Positions 44,501 to 52,139 of a stretch of DNA of 64,000 nucleotides are shown here, one piece after another (positions within the stretch are counted from its first letter, which is position 1; every line of letters begins with the position of its first letter). Source of the stretch: JACCXM01 sp046328335 (GTDB lineage: Bacteria > Chloroflexota > Chloroflexia > Thermomicrobiales > UBA6265); contig JAXLWU010000010.1 in assembly GCA_046328335.1 (NCBI GenBank), positions 100,570 through 164,569 of the forward strand, in the 5' to 3' direction. The notes beneath the pieces were generated by a model. The model was not told where the DNA came from. It did no database searches and saw only the letters and a program-made list of their open reading frames with translations. Both the position numbers and the translations under genes were made by a program.

Positions 44501-45163
44501 CTATGCGAAGCGATCGGGGAACTGCTGCACGATGCCGCCGCCGAGCAGGTCGGCCATGGTGAGAATATGGTCCTGGACCTGGTCATAGGCGGCGATATCC
44601 GCCGCGAAATCGCCGTTGAGGCGGGCGGTGGCTTCGGCCAGGGTGAGATCGAGATGCATCTTCATCTGCGTCTGGAGGTCGGTGAGTGGCCACGCGTCCG
44701 GATTCGCCTGATGGAGAAAGCCCGCGATGTCGTCGCCGTTGGCGTACCAGGCGGCGCTGGCGTGTTCCACGGCGGACTGATCGTCCGCCTTCGCCGCGGT
44801 GAGGAGATCGACCGCGCCCTGGATGTGCCCGGTGAGCAGCGTCGTCAACTGGGTCCCGGCGGCGTCTCCATAGAACGGCTTGATGGCGTCGCCGATGTCG
44901 GTCTGATTGCGCAGCAGGCGCTGCGCGGTCAGCTCCTGATCCGGCAGGTTGGCGGCGAAACTGACGATGTACAGCCGCGTCCAGGCGATGTGGTCCTCCC
45001 AGAGGCGAAGCATCTGATCGTGAAAGGCGGCGCGGTCGAGGGTCGTGGCGGCGGTGGTCACGGACTCGGTTGCGGGAGTGGCGTCCTGAGCAAGCGCCAT
45101 CCAGGGCCGGGTGAGGGGCAACGCGGTCAGGGCGACCAGGGATGCGAAATGGCGACGGTGCAT
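44501..45163 (-). CDS. Exported helical protein of unknown family
   Basis: A 220-residue protein with an N-terminal signal (MHRRHFASLVALTALPLTRP, cleaved probably after ALA). An Ala/Thr linker (ATPATESVTTAATT) follows. The mature domain (~40-220) is helical: LWEDHIAWTRLYIVSFAANL, RLLRNQTDIGDAIKPFYGDA, ANPDAWPLTDLQTQMKMHLD and DFAADIAAYDQVQDHILTMA. It looks like a four-helix bundle with several conserved-looking His/Asp/Glu, so metal binding is possible; I cannot name the family. ATG at 45163 has CCGGAGGTGAATC just upstream. It may be in one unit with the cupredoxin gene upstream on the same strand (about 165 bp gap). Confidence 0.8.
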   Translation of the reverse strand: MHRRHFASLVALTALPLTRPWMALAQDATPATESVTTAATTLDRAAFHDQMLRLWEDHIAWTRLYIVSFAANLPDQELTAQRLLRNQTDIGDAIKPFYGDAAGTQLTTLLTGHIQGAVDLLTAAKADDQSAVEHASAAWYANGDDIAGFLHQANPDAWPLTDLQTQMKMHLDLTLAEATARLNGDFAADIAAYDQVQDHILTMADLLGGGIVQQFPDRFA

Positions 45164-45329
45164 GATTCACCTCCGGAATATCGTTTGGCTGAGCATGCGT
45201 CGAGCGATCGGCGGGGCCGGACGCGACGTGTTGCTCTTGTCCGTGTCGGTAGTAGGGGACGAGGCCAGTCTCGAACCCGATGGGTGGAGCGCTCGATAGC
45301 GATGGCTTGGGGCCGCGACGTGGCGCCGC

Positions 45330-46139
45330 CTACTGGACGACGATCGTGCCCTTCATGTTGGCGTGGAATTCGCAGAAGTAGTCGTAGGTCCCCGGGGTGG
45401 TGAAGATCTGGCTGAAACTGTCGCTCGGCTGGAGCGTGCCTGACTGCAGCACCGTGCGATCCGTGGCGGTCGCCGTGTGCGGAACCGTATCGTTGTTGGT
45501 CCAGGTCATGGTCGTGCCGGCCGCAATCTCGATTGGGTTGGGGTTGTACGCGAAGTTCTCGATCGTCACGGATGCGGCCGTCGCGTCGGCCGTGGCCGTT
45601 GCGTTGCTTTGGGCACTCGTGGTTCCCGTTTCTCCCGCGGGCTGGTCGGTGAGGTAGACGGTGACATCGGTCTTCTCGCCCCGCGCGGTCAGCACGGCGA
45701 TACCGGAGTGTCCGGAGGCGTTCAATTCGCCGAGCCCGACGATGAGCGCGCCATCGGCATCGATCGCCCCGTTCAGACTGCCGCAGGCGATGTAGGTGCC
45801 GATGTCGTCGACGCTGTGGTGGACGTTGATGGCGTAGCCGCCGGTGCGTAGATCCTCCAGAGAGGCGTCGACGGTGGTCGCGCTGCGTTCGACCGGGATG
45901 GCGCTCGCCGTGTCCGTCGCCGTCGCTGGCAGGGTGACGTCGGTGAGCATGAAGGTCGGATTCGGATCGAGCGCGTCGCACGTCCCGAGGTGGATATGCG
46001 CCGGATGATCGTGGCTGGCCGGCGCGGCTGGCGTGGCATCCTGCGCCGTGGCGATGCCTCCCGCGGTGAGCAGCAGTCCTGCCGTGGTCAGCACGGTGGC
46101 GGTCCAGCGGGTCGCTGCCTGTCGCTGTGTGCGTTGCAT
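45330..46139 (-). CDS. Exported protein with C-terminal cupredoxin domain
   Basis: 269 residues. A signal peptide (WTATVLTTAGLLLTAGGIAT, cleavage after AQD-type site) is followed by a ~135-residue domain with His-rich start (ASHDHPAHIHLGTCDALDPN) that resembles CHRD/superoxide-dismutase-like secreted domains only loosely. A Thr/Ala linker follows. The last ~90 residues are a cupredoxin (IENFAYNPNPIEIAAGTTMT, His221 in VPHTATAT, then Cys256, His259 and Met262 in FCEFHANMKG). ATG at 46139 has GCAGGAGGTACCCG. Its promoter overlaps a palindrome that probably binds the divergently encoded regulator at 46307, so metal- or redox-controlled expression is likely. Confidence 0.87.
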   Translation of the reverse strand: MQRTQRQAATRWTATVLTTAGLLLTAGGIATAQDATPAAPASHDHPAHIHLGTCDALDPNPTFMLTDVTLPATATDTASAIPVERSATTVDASLEDLRTGGYAINVHHSVDDIGTYIACGSLNGAIDADGALIVGLGELNASGHSGIAVLTARGEKTDVTVYLTDQPAGETGTTSAQSNATATADATAASVTIENFAYNPNPIEIAAGTTMTWTNNDTVPHTATATDRTVLQSGTLQPSDSFSQIFTTPGTYDYFCEFHANMKGTIVVQ

Positions 46140-46210
46140 CGGGTACCTCCTGCCGGCGTGGTCGGCCGGCGTTTTGCTTGGGCGCCTCTCGCGAGCGCCG
46201 CGTGGAGACC

Positions 46211-46238
46211 AGCATAGCGAGTAACATACATTTGTCAA
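46211..46238 (-). promoter_or_regulatory. Predicted promoter of the cupredoxin gene
   Basis: On the minus strand, TTGACA (46233-46238), a 16-bp spacer and TATGCT (46211-46216) form a good sigma-A-type promoter about 70 bp upstream of the cupredoxin ATG. The -35 box lies within the left arm of the palindrome at 46231-46254, so a bound regulator would block it. Confidence 0.6.
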
Positions 46239-46263
46239 GAGATTATTTGACAAAATTGACAAA
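46231..46263. promoter_or_regulatory. Palindromic operator with a third half-site
   Basis: TTTGTCAA (46231-46238) and TTGACAAA (46247-46254) are perfect 8-bp inverted repeats separated by 8 bp (centre-to-centre 16 bp). A further TTGACAAA occurs at 46256-46263. The A+T-rich site stands out from its GC-rich surroundings and lies between the divergent cupredoxin and HTH regulator genes. It is the likely binding site of the regulator and would allow it to control both genes. Confidence 0.7.
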
Positions 46264-46306
46264 GCAGATCGAGAGACGTACCGTATGAGCGAGAAGGAGA
46301 TCGTGC

Positions 46307-46939
46307 GTGTCATCTCGGTGGGATCAACGGTTCTTCGCCAGCACCAAGGGGCAGGTAGCGGCGCTGCTGCGTCGCGGCGTAGCGACGGTCGAGGAATTGG
46401 CGCAGGCACTCGGCCTCACCGACAACGCCGTGCGCTCTCACCTCGCCGCGCTCGAGCGCGATGGGCTGGTGGCGCAGAGCGGTGTGCGGCGGGGGATCGG
46501 TAAACCGGCCTTCACCTATGCCCTGACTCCGGATGCGGAGCGGCTCTTTCCCAAGGCCTACGGGGCGCTGCTCCAGATGTTGCTCGGCGTCCTCGCCGAG
46601 CGATTGCCCCCGGAGGTCCTCGACGATGTCCTGCGCGATACTGGTCGCCGGCTTGCCGCCGGCCATGTCCTGTCGTCCGGTGACTTGCGGGCGCGCGTCG
46701 ACGGCGCGGTGGCGCTGCTCGATGAACTGGGCGGGATGGCCGCGGTCGCAGCAGCGGGCGATGGCTACGTGATCCAGGGTTGCGGTTGCCCACTGGCGGC
46801 CGCGGTGGCGGGGAGCCCCCGGGCGTGTCTGCTCGCCGAGACGTTGCTCGCCGACGTGATCGGGGCGCCGGTGCGTCAGGTCTGCGACACGGCGGATTTG
46901 CGCTGCCGGTTCGAAGTCGGGAACGTGGCCGCGACCTGA
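46307..46939 (+). CDS. ArsR/SufR-like HTH regulator with C-terminal cysteines
   Basis: A 210-residue regulator. Residues ~15-75 are a winged HTH (VATVEELAQALGLTDNAVRS, then HLAALERDGLVAQSGVRRGI, GKPAFTYALTPDAERLFPKA). The C-terminal part contains cysteines at CGCP, RACLLAETLL, RQVCDTADLRCRFEV. That layout recalls SufR-type regulators, which hold an Fe-S cluster in such a domain, though spacing here is only roughly the same. GTG at 46307 is preceded by AAGGAG. It is probably a dimeric metal- or redox-responsive repressor of the divergent cupredoxin operon and of itself through the operator at 46231-46263. Confidence 0.82.
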   Translation: MSSRWDQRFFASTKGQVAALLRRGVATVEELAQALGLTDNAVRSHLAALERDGLVAQSGVRRGIGKPAFTYALTPDAERLFPKAYGALLQMLLGVLAERLPPEVLDDVLRDTGRRLAAGHVLSSGDLRARVDGAVALLDELGGMAAVAAAGDGYVIQGCGCPLAAAVAGSPRACLLAETLLADVIGAPVRQVCDTADLRCRFEVGNVAAT

Positions 46940-47070
46940 GACCCGTACTGTCGCGCTGACCGGATCGCATCCTCCTCCGGTCACATTCCTCCTTTGCAAT
47001 TCGTCATAGTGGTGAAGGCGTCCCACATCGTGGGCGTCGCCTATGGATCGCACCGAGGAGAAAGCAGGCA

Positions 47071-47523
47071 ATGGCAGCGAAGTCCACCACCAGCAAAGAG
47101 ACAGCGGACGGATTCACCGCGGAAGAACGCGCCGCCATGAAGGAGCGCGCCCGGGAGTTGAAGGCGGAAGCGCGGGCGAGCAAGGATCGCGCGGCGGGCG
47201 AGCAGGATTTGCTGGCAAAGATCGCCGAGATGCCGGAACCGGATCGGGCCATGGCGGAGCGGCTGCACGCGATCGTCACCGCCAGCGCGCCGGACCTCTT
47301 CCCGAAGACCTGGTACGGGATGCCCGCCTACGCCCGCGATGGAAAGATCGTCTGCTTTTTCCAGGCGGCGGCGAAGTTCAACGCCCGCTACGCCACCTTC
47401 GGCTTCAACGACACCGCCCATCTCGACGACGGCAGCATGTGGCCGACCTCGTTTGCCCTCACCGCGCTGACCCCTGAAAACGAGGAACGAATTGCGGCGC
47501 TGGTGAAGAAGGCGGTGGGCTGA
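47071..47523 (+). CDS. DUF1801-type (YdhG-like) protein
   Basis: A 150-residue protein. A basic/acidic N-terminal helix (ERAAMKERARELKAEARASK) precedes the YdhG/DUF1801 core: DLLAKIAEMPEPDRAMAERL, then APDLFPKTWYGMPAYARDGK, IVCFFQAAAKFNARYATFGF and LTPENEERIAALVKKAVG. The family includes proteins annotated as iron chaperone-like or of unknown function; W and Y at TWYGMPAY are typical. ATG at 47071 has CGAGGAGAAAGCAGGC. A decayed second copy is at 54799-55074. Confidence 0.85.
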   Translation: MAAKSTTSKETADGFTAEERAAMKERARELKAEARASKDRAAGEQDLLAKIAEMPEPDRAMAERLHAIVTASAPDLFPKTWYGMPAYARDGKIVCFFQAAAKFNARYATFGFNDTAHLDDGSMWPTSFALTALTPENEERIAALVKKAVG

Positions 47524-47767
47524 TTCCCTGGACGAGCGGCATTGGACGCGAGAGATAGGGGATGACGCCATGGATGCGGCGGATGGATTTCCCCTGAGCC
47601 CGCGGAACAGGTGGATCTGGAAGCGGCCGCGACTGGTGGATAGCGGGTAGAGGCGTGGCTCCGTGCTCGTGGCCTGATTGCGGCGTAGGTCAACGGCGGT
47701 CAGGCCCGCGTGGAAGTGGCAATCATGACGGTTACCGGGCATGCCATCACCGCAACCAAGACGTCGA

Positions 47768-47797
47768 GGAGACCCGGAGTTTTCGCTCCGGGTCTCC
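47768..47797. terminator. Strong hairpin between convergent genes
   Basis: A perfect 12-bp stem, GGAGACCCGGAG and CTCCGGGTCTCC, closes a 6-nt loop TTTTCG. It lies downstream of both the DUF1801 gene (plus) and the Cys-rich gene (minus, ends 47829), so it is probably a shared terminator. There is no long T-run on either side. Confidence 0.75.
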
Positions 47798-47828
47798 TCG
47801 TGCGGTCGTCGTTTACCGCGACATCAGA

Positions 47829-48725
47829 TCATGCGGCACAGGTGTAGTCGGTGAAGGCCCAACACGTCTTGAGCGAGCCGATGCCGCGGCAGTCGCCATT
47901 GCAGCACTCACCGTTGCTGCTGCACGCGATGCCGTTGGCCTTGCAACATCGTCCCCCGCAGCAGTTCGTCGAAATGTCGTCCCCACAGACTGACGCCGGA
48001 CCACAATCGAGCGGATGGCCACATCCGTCATCTGGGGCCGTGCCGCAGGTCCGTCCCAGTTCCGCGCACGTCTTCGGTTTGCAGACGCACGCGCCTTGGT
48101 CGTTGCAGGTGCCACCAGCGCAAGAGGCGCCCGGAATTGGGGTGTAATCGCACTCCCCGGTTGCCGGGTTGCACTGGACCGTGTTGCACTCGCGGGCCTG
48201 GCAGGGGCGGGTAGCGCCGCCCCCGCAGGTGCCGTCTGCCTGACAGGTCGTGTGTCTCAGACAGCGGTTGGGGCTCGTGCACGCCTGATCCGGGGTCGGT
48301 ACCGCCTGACACGCCCCGATGCGCTTCGCGCTGACGAGGCATCGTCCGACATGGCATGCGTCGCTCAGGCTTGCGCAATCGCTGTCCAGGCAACAGCCGT
48401 TCTTGTCGGCCTGTTGGAAATCCTTGCTGTGCTTGGCGTGGCCGCTGTTCCACCCGCTCTGGCTGACGGTCAGGAGGACGTAGGTATCCGCCTCGGAGTC
48501 GTAGTGACAGACAGCGACCTTGCCCCTTCCCGCGCCGGTGCCTTTACCCTTGCCCTTGCCCTTGCCGCCGCCTTGCTTCTTCTTCGCCTTTGCGCTGGTC
48601 TCAGTGACCCCCGCCGCGATCGTGATCCCGCCAAGCACCGCGGCGGTGAGAGTGCGGACCACGCCGCGCCGGGTCGCCCCTGTTGCCAGACCACGTGTCA
48701 ATTGGTCGAACCGCTCCTGATCCAT
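47829..48725 (-). CDS. Cys-rich exported protein with CH-motif domain, leader family
   Basis: 298 residues. The leader is MDQERFDQLTRGLATGATRR with hydrophobic core to ~42. A Lys/Gly linker follows (AKAKKKQGGGKGKGKGKGTG). A short domain VAVCHYDSEADTYVLLTVSQ then SGWNSGHAKHSKDFQQ contains the C-H...H-x-x-H-x-x-D pattern seen in many secreted bacterial and plant-like surface proteins. Then about 30 cysteines follow in repeating units (CCLDSDCASLSDACHVGRC, CNTVQCNPATGECDYTPI, CCGGRCCKANGIACSSNGEC). ATG at 48725 follows CAGGAGGGCGGGC. Likely extracellular; function unknown. Confidence 0.87.
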   Translation of the reverse strand: MDQERFDQLTRGLATGATRRGVVRTLTAAVLGGITIAAGVTETSAKAKKKQGGGKGKGKGKGTGAGRGKVAVCHYDSEADTYVLLTVSQSGWNSGHAKHSKDFQQADKNGCCLDSDCASLSDACHVGRCLVSAKRIGACQAVPTPDQACTSPNRCLRHTTCQADGTCGGGATRPCQARECNTVQCNPATGECDYTPIPGASCAGGTCNDQGACVCKPKTCAELGRTCGTAPDDGCGHPLDCGPASVCGDDISTNCCGGRCCKANGIACSSNGECCNGDCRGIGSLKTCWAFTDYTCAA

Positions 48726-49308
48726 GCCCGCCCTCCTGAAGTGTGTATCGCCTTCGCTTGCGATGGCATCCCGTCAGCAACTGATATGACAGACTGGATG
48801 ACGCCTGTGCATCACCTTAGTCCTGACCGGTCATGGGCGAATCCATCGAAAGTCATATTTCGCGGTGGCGCGCTCCACGGGCGGACTATGACTTTAGGCG
48901 TAGCGGGGAGTGGGGAAGGCGCCGCGGTCGTATGACAGAGAGTTGGCGCAGCCGCAGCGCACCTCCCAGTCAACACGCTCGGGCGTTGCCGGATATCGCT
49001 GAGGTGAGCGCCTCGCAGCGGGAACGCGGGCGACGCTGATAGACCCACCCGGACATCCGCCGCCATCATCGACAGCGCGACACCTGGGAACCATGCCGGA
49101 AAGCGGGAAGCGGGGGCCGGGCCAATGGGCGCAGGTGGCCTACGGGTAGCAAGATTCAGGCGGCAGGGAACACCTGGGGCGAGCTACTGGTGCGGCACGA
49201 GCCTCGAGCAACGTCAGCGAGCGGGCGTAGGTCACAGCGCTGGTGATCGCCGCATCACGTTGTCAGATCGCGCCCCGGCCTCGCGTGGCGGCGCGAGGGA
49301 TGATCCCA
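48726..49308. other. Gene-free stretch
   Basis: 583 bases upstream of the Cys-rich gene with no convincing coding frame in either direction, no R1/R2 copy and no clear operator. Confidence 0.35.
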
Positions 49309-49311
49309 ACG

Positions 49312-49523
49312 TCACCCCGCTGCCGCGTGGAACAGCCGCAGCACCGCTTCCGGGGTCAGCGGGGTGGCGGCGACATCCACGCCGAGGGGAGTCAAGGCGT
49401 CGCTGACGGCGTTCGCCGGGCAGGCGCCAGGGGCGATGGCGCCCCCCTCCCCGACCCCCTTGATGCCCAACGGGGTGAACGGCGACGGCGTGCAGAGCGA
49501 GATGACCTCGATCGGCAGTCCGA
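49312..49523 (-). pseudogene. Orphan 3' end of a xanthine-dehydrogenase-type large subunit gene
   Basis: On the minus strand the sequence reads TPSPFTPLGIKGVGEGGAIA, then PANAVSDALTPLGVDVAATP, LTPEAVLRLFHAAAG and stop. This is the usual C-terminus of molybdopterin-binding aldehyde oxidase/xanthine dehydrogenase large subunits (PLGxKGVGEGG...). Nothing upstream of PIEVISL in this copy belongs to that protein. The DNA is a diverged direct repeat of 52157-52357, which is the end of the longer pseudogene, so this piece is a duplicated fragment. Confidence 0.75.
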
Positions 49524-49966
49524 AAGTCGCGACGCATGCCTGAGTTAGCGAAAGTAGATCGAAGCGGAGCGGCCTTTCGCCCCGCGAATTCCGCGCTCGA
49601 TCAAGGCAACGGTGACGCCCCGTGTCTTGGAGTTTGCAATTGTCATGGTGGCTTCGCTGGCTCACCGCGCCTTTGCCAGTTTCCGGCAGACTGTTCGCAA
49701 GTTCGACAAAACACTGAGTTGACACCGAATTGCATCGGGTTTGAACGGCCTCCACTACGCGTACCACATGGCGGTTTGGTGGCATTGGACAGGAGCCACG
49801 TGGACGAGGCAAACGCTTGCCTGCTCCAGCACAGTGCGGCCGTCGCTGCCGGACGGGAGTCCGATGTCGAGGGAGAAGGCGCGGTGGGTTGCGCTCGGAA
49901 GCGAACGACAGCATCCTATCTTGCCGATTCAGGACCGTGACGAATGTTCGGAGACTCTTGGTGACG
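49524..49966. other. Gene-free stretch before the AlbA_2 gene
   Basis: About 440 bases with lower GC than the flanks and no credible gene. Frames open here on both strands have non-protein-like composition. The stretch presumably came with, or was disturbed by the arrival of, the AlbA_2 gene. Confidence 0.35.
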
Positions 49967-51919
49967 ATGTTGACAAGTCTCGACTTCCAAGACCTCGCTG
50001 AGGGGTGCGATCTTGAGGTGAAGCGGGCCACGGGGCGAGATGGGCGCGGAGAACTGCCGCGCAGCTTTTTCGAGTCCTATGTGGCGATGGCCAACACTGA
50101 AGGGGGCGTCATCCTTCTTGGGGTGGAGGAAGAGCCGCGCGGCGTCTTCACGGTTGTGGGTATCGCTGAACCTGATCGCGTTCTCACGTCATTATGGAAC
50201 GGCCTGAACGACCGTCAGCAAGTGAGCGTCAACCTACTGACCGATCGCATGGTAACCACGGTCGAACTCGCAGGGCATCGGGTCATCCGAGTTCAGGTTC
50301 CCCGAGCGCGTCGTCCCCAGCGCCCGGCTTTCGTTGGCAAGAATCCGCTCGAGGGCACGTTTCGGCGTAACTACGATGGTGATTATCGGTGCGATCACGA
50401 GACGGTGAAGCGGAAGCTCGCCGAACAAGTTGAGGACGAGCGGGACGGTCGCATCCTCGAGGGGTTTACGTTCGACGACCTCGATGAATCTACGTTTCGC
50501 GCCTACCGAAACCAGTTCCGGGCGGCGCGGCGAGAGCATCCTTGGCACGATGAAGACGATCTCGAACTGCTCAGGCTTCTGGGTGGCTGGCGGCGTGATC
50601 GTCAATCAGGACAAGAAGGATTGACGCTCGCCGGCTTGTTGATGTTCGGCAGGTTGCCCTCCATCCTCGAGGCCGTGCCTCACTATGTCGTCGACTATCA
50701 GGAGAGACTGCCCGGCACACTAGAGATTCGATGGGTAGATCGCATCACGACCGATGGGACCTGGTCTGGCAACCTGTACGACTTTTATCGCCGAACGATT
50801 CAGCGGTTGTTCGACGGACTCAAGGTTCCCTTCCGGCTTGTTGGGGATACTCGAGTTGACGAAACGCCTGTGCATGTTGCGTTGCGGGAAGCACTTGTCA
50901 ATGCGCTCATCCACGCTGACTACTCTGGTCGTCCGTCGATCCTGGTCGTCAAGCAGCCTGGGCTGTTTGGGTTCCGCAACCCCGGCACGATGCGGCTGCC
51001 CTTGGAAGATGCAATTGACGGCGGGATGAGCGATTGCAGGAATCGCAACTTGCAGAAGATGTTCCAGTTGGCAGGGCTTGGTGAACAAGCCGGCTCAGGC
51101 ATTCCGCGAATCTTCAGTGGATGGCGGCAACAGCATTGGCGGTCCCCGGAGCTGTTCGAGATGATGCAGCCGGAGCAGACGATCCTCACCTTGTTGCCGA
51201 TCAGTCTGCTTCCAGATGACACCGTTGAGGCTTTAGATCGACGGTTTGGACCCTCGTTTGAATCCTTCTCGGAGACTCAGCGATTGGCGCTCGCGACAGT
51301 AATGATCGAAGGGCAAGTCACGCACGCTCGTCTCCGCAGTATGACCTCGGAACACTCGCATGACCTCACGAAGGCCCTCTCTGCCTTGGTGCGTGCAGGT
51401 CATCTTGAATCGACAGGGGCCTCGCGTGGCACCGTCTATTTCTTCCCTGGAGATCGTGCCCGCGTGGAACGCAACCTTGGTCGTGGCGCATTTGCCTTTC
51501 CGGAAGTTGGTGAACAACTGGGCCTCTTCAAGGTGGGGAACACCCAAGAGGCAATCGGGAGCCTGCAACGCGACCTGGATAGCTCTCAACACGAGAGCGG
51601 TAGCCTTCAACAAGAGACCGAGAGCTCTCAACAGGACGCGGACAGCTCCCAACAAGACGTGTTGCTCGAAATGGCCAGGCCTATCCGCGAGCGACAGACC
51701 GCCCCACGAGAGCTTGTCGAAACCATCATCCTGCGCCTCTGCAGAGGTCGCTTCCTCACCCCACGGCAACTTGCCAACTTGCTCAACCGCGACCCCGCCA
51801 CATTGCGCAACCACTATCTGAAACCGTCTTGTTCGGACCCAGCAACTACTGCTCGAAGTATCCGGAAAAGCCAGTCGATCCGCCTGTCGGCGCATGCCAC
51901 CAGCACGGAACCTGAGTAA
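49967..51919 (+). CDS. AlbA_2 (divergent AAA-4/schlafen-type) domain protein, likely transferred
   Basis: 650 residues from ATG 49967 (GTG at 49937 would add 10). The N-terminal ~150 residues are an AlbA_2/Schlafen-like domain: CDLEVKRATGRDGRGELPRS, then FFESYVAMANTEGGVILLGV. Then comes a middle region of the putative ATP-dependent HTH type (RNPGTMRLPLEDAIDGGMSD, CRNRNLQKMFQLAGLGEQAG and SGIPRIF), typical of AlbA_2 regulators with a C-terminal HATPase-like segment. A tandem Ser/Gln/Asp linker (DLDSSQHESGSLQQETESSQ, QDADSSQQD) and a C-terminal helical HTH-like region (RFLTPRQLANLLNRDPATLR) complete it. GC is visibly lower than its neighbours. Relatives are found beside restriction or stress loci; the role here is unknown. 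Confidence 0.82.
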   Translation: MLTSLDFQDLAEGCDLEVKRATGRDGRGELPRSFFESYVAMANTEGGVILLGVEEEPRGVFTVVGIAEPDRVLTSLWNGLNDRQQVSVNLLTDRMVTTVELAGHRVIRVQVPRARRPQRPAFVGKNPLEGTFRRNYDGDYRCDHETVKRKLAEQVEDERDGRILEGFTFDDLDESTFRAYRNQFRAARREHPWHDEDDLELLRLLGGWRRDRQSGQEGLTLAGLLMFGRLPSILEAVPHYVVDYQERLPGTLEIRWVDRITTDGTWSGNLYDFYRRTIQRLFDGLKVPFRLVGDTRVDETPVHVALREALVNALIHADYSGRPSILVVKQPGLFGFRNPGTMRLPLEDAIDGGMSDCRNRNLQKMFQLAGLGEQAGSGIPRIFSGWRQQHWRSPELFEMMQPEQTILTLLPISLLPDDTVEALDRRFGPSFESFSETQRLALATVMIEGQVTHARLRSMTSEHSHDLTKALSALVRAGHLESTGASRGTVYFFPGDRARVERNLGRGAFAFPEVGEQLGLFKVGNTQEAIGSLQRDLDSSQHESGSLQQETESSQQDADSSQQDVLLEMARPIRERQTAPRELVETIILRLCRGRFLTPRQLANLLNRDPATLRNHYLKPSCSDPATTARSIRKSQSIRLSAHATSTEPE

Positions 51920-52139
51920 CTCTCGACTTCCCCTAAAACAAGATGCGGCGATTGTTGCCGTCGATGTCATGCCAATGATATTGCTGCGATCGGATAATAC
52001 TGCGGCGGATGAAGTCTCGGCAGCATGCAGTGAACAGTCGCACGGATCATCGAAAGCGAAGATGCCGGCGGACATTGGAACCCGACCTGCTGACGCCGGG
52101 ATTGCTCGTGAACGCTCTGAGATCGACGCCTCCCAGCGG

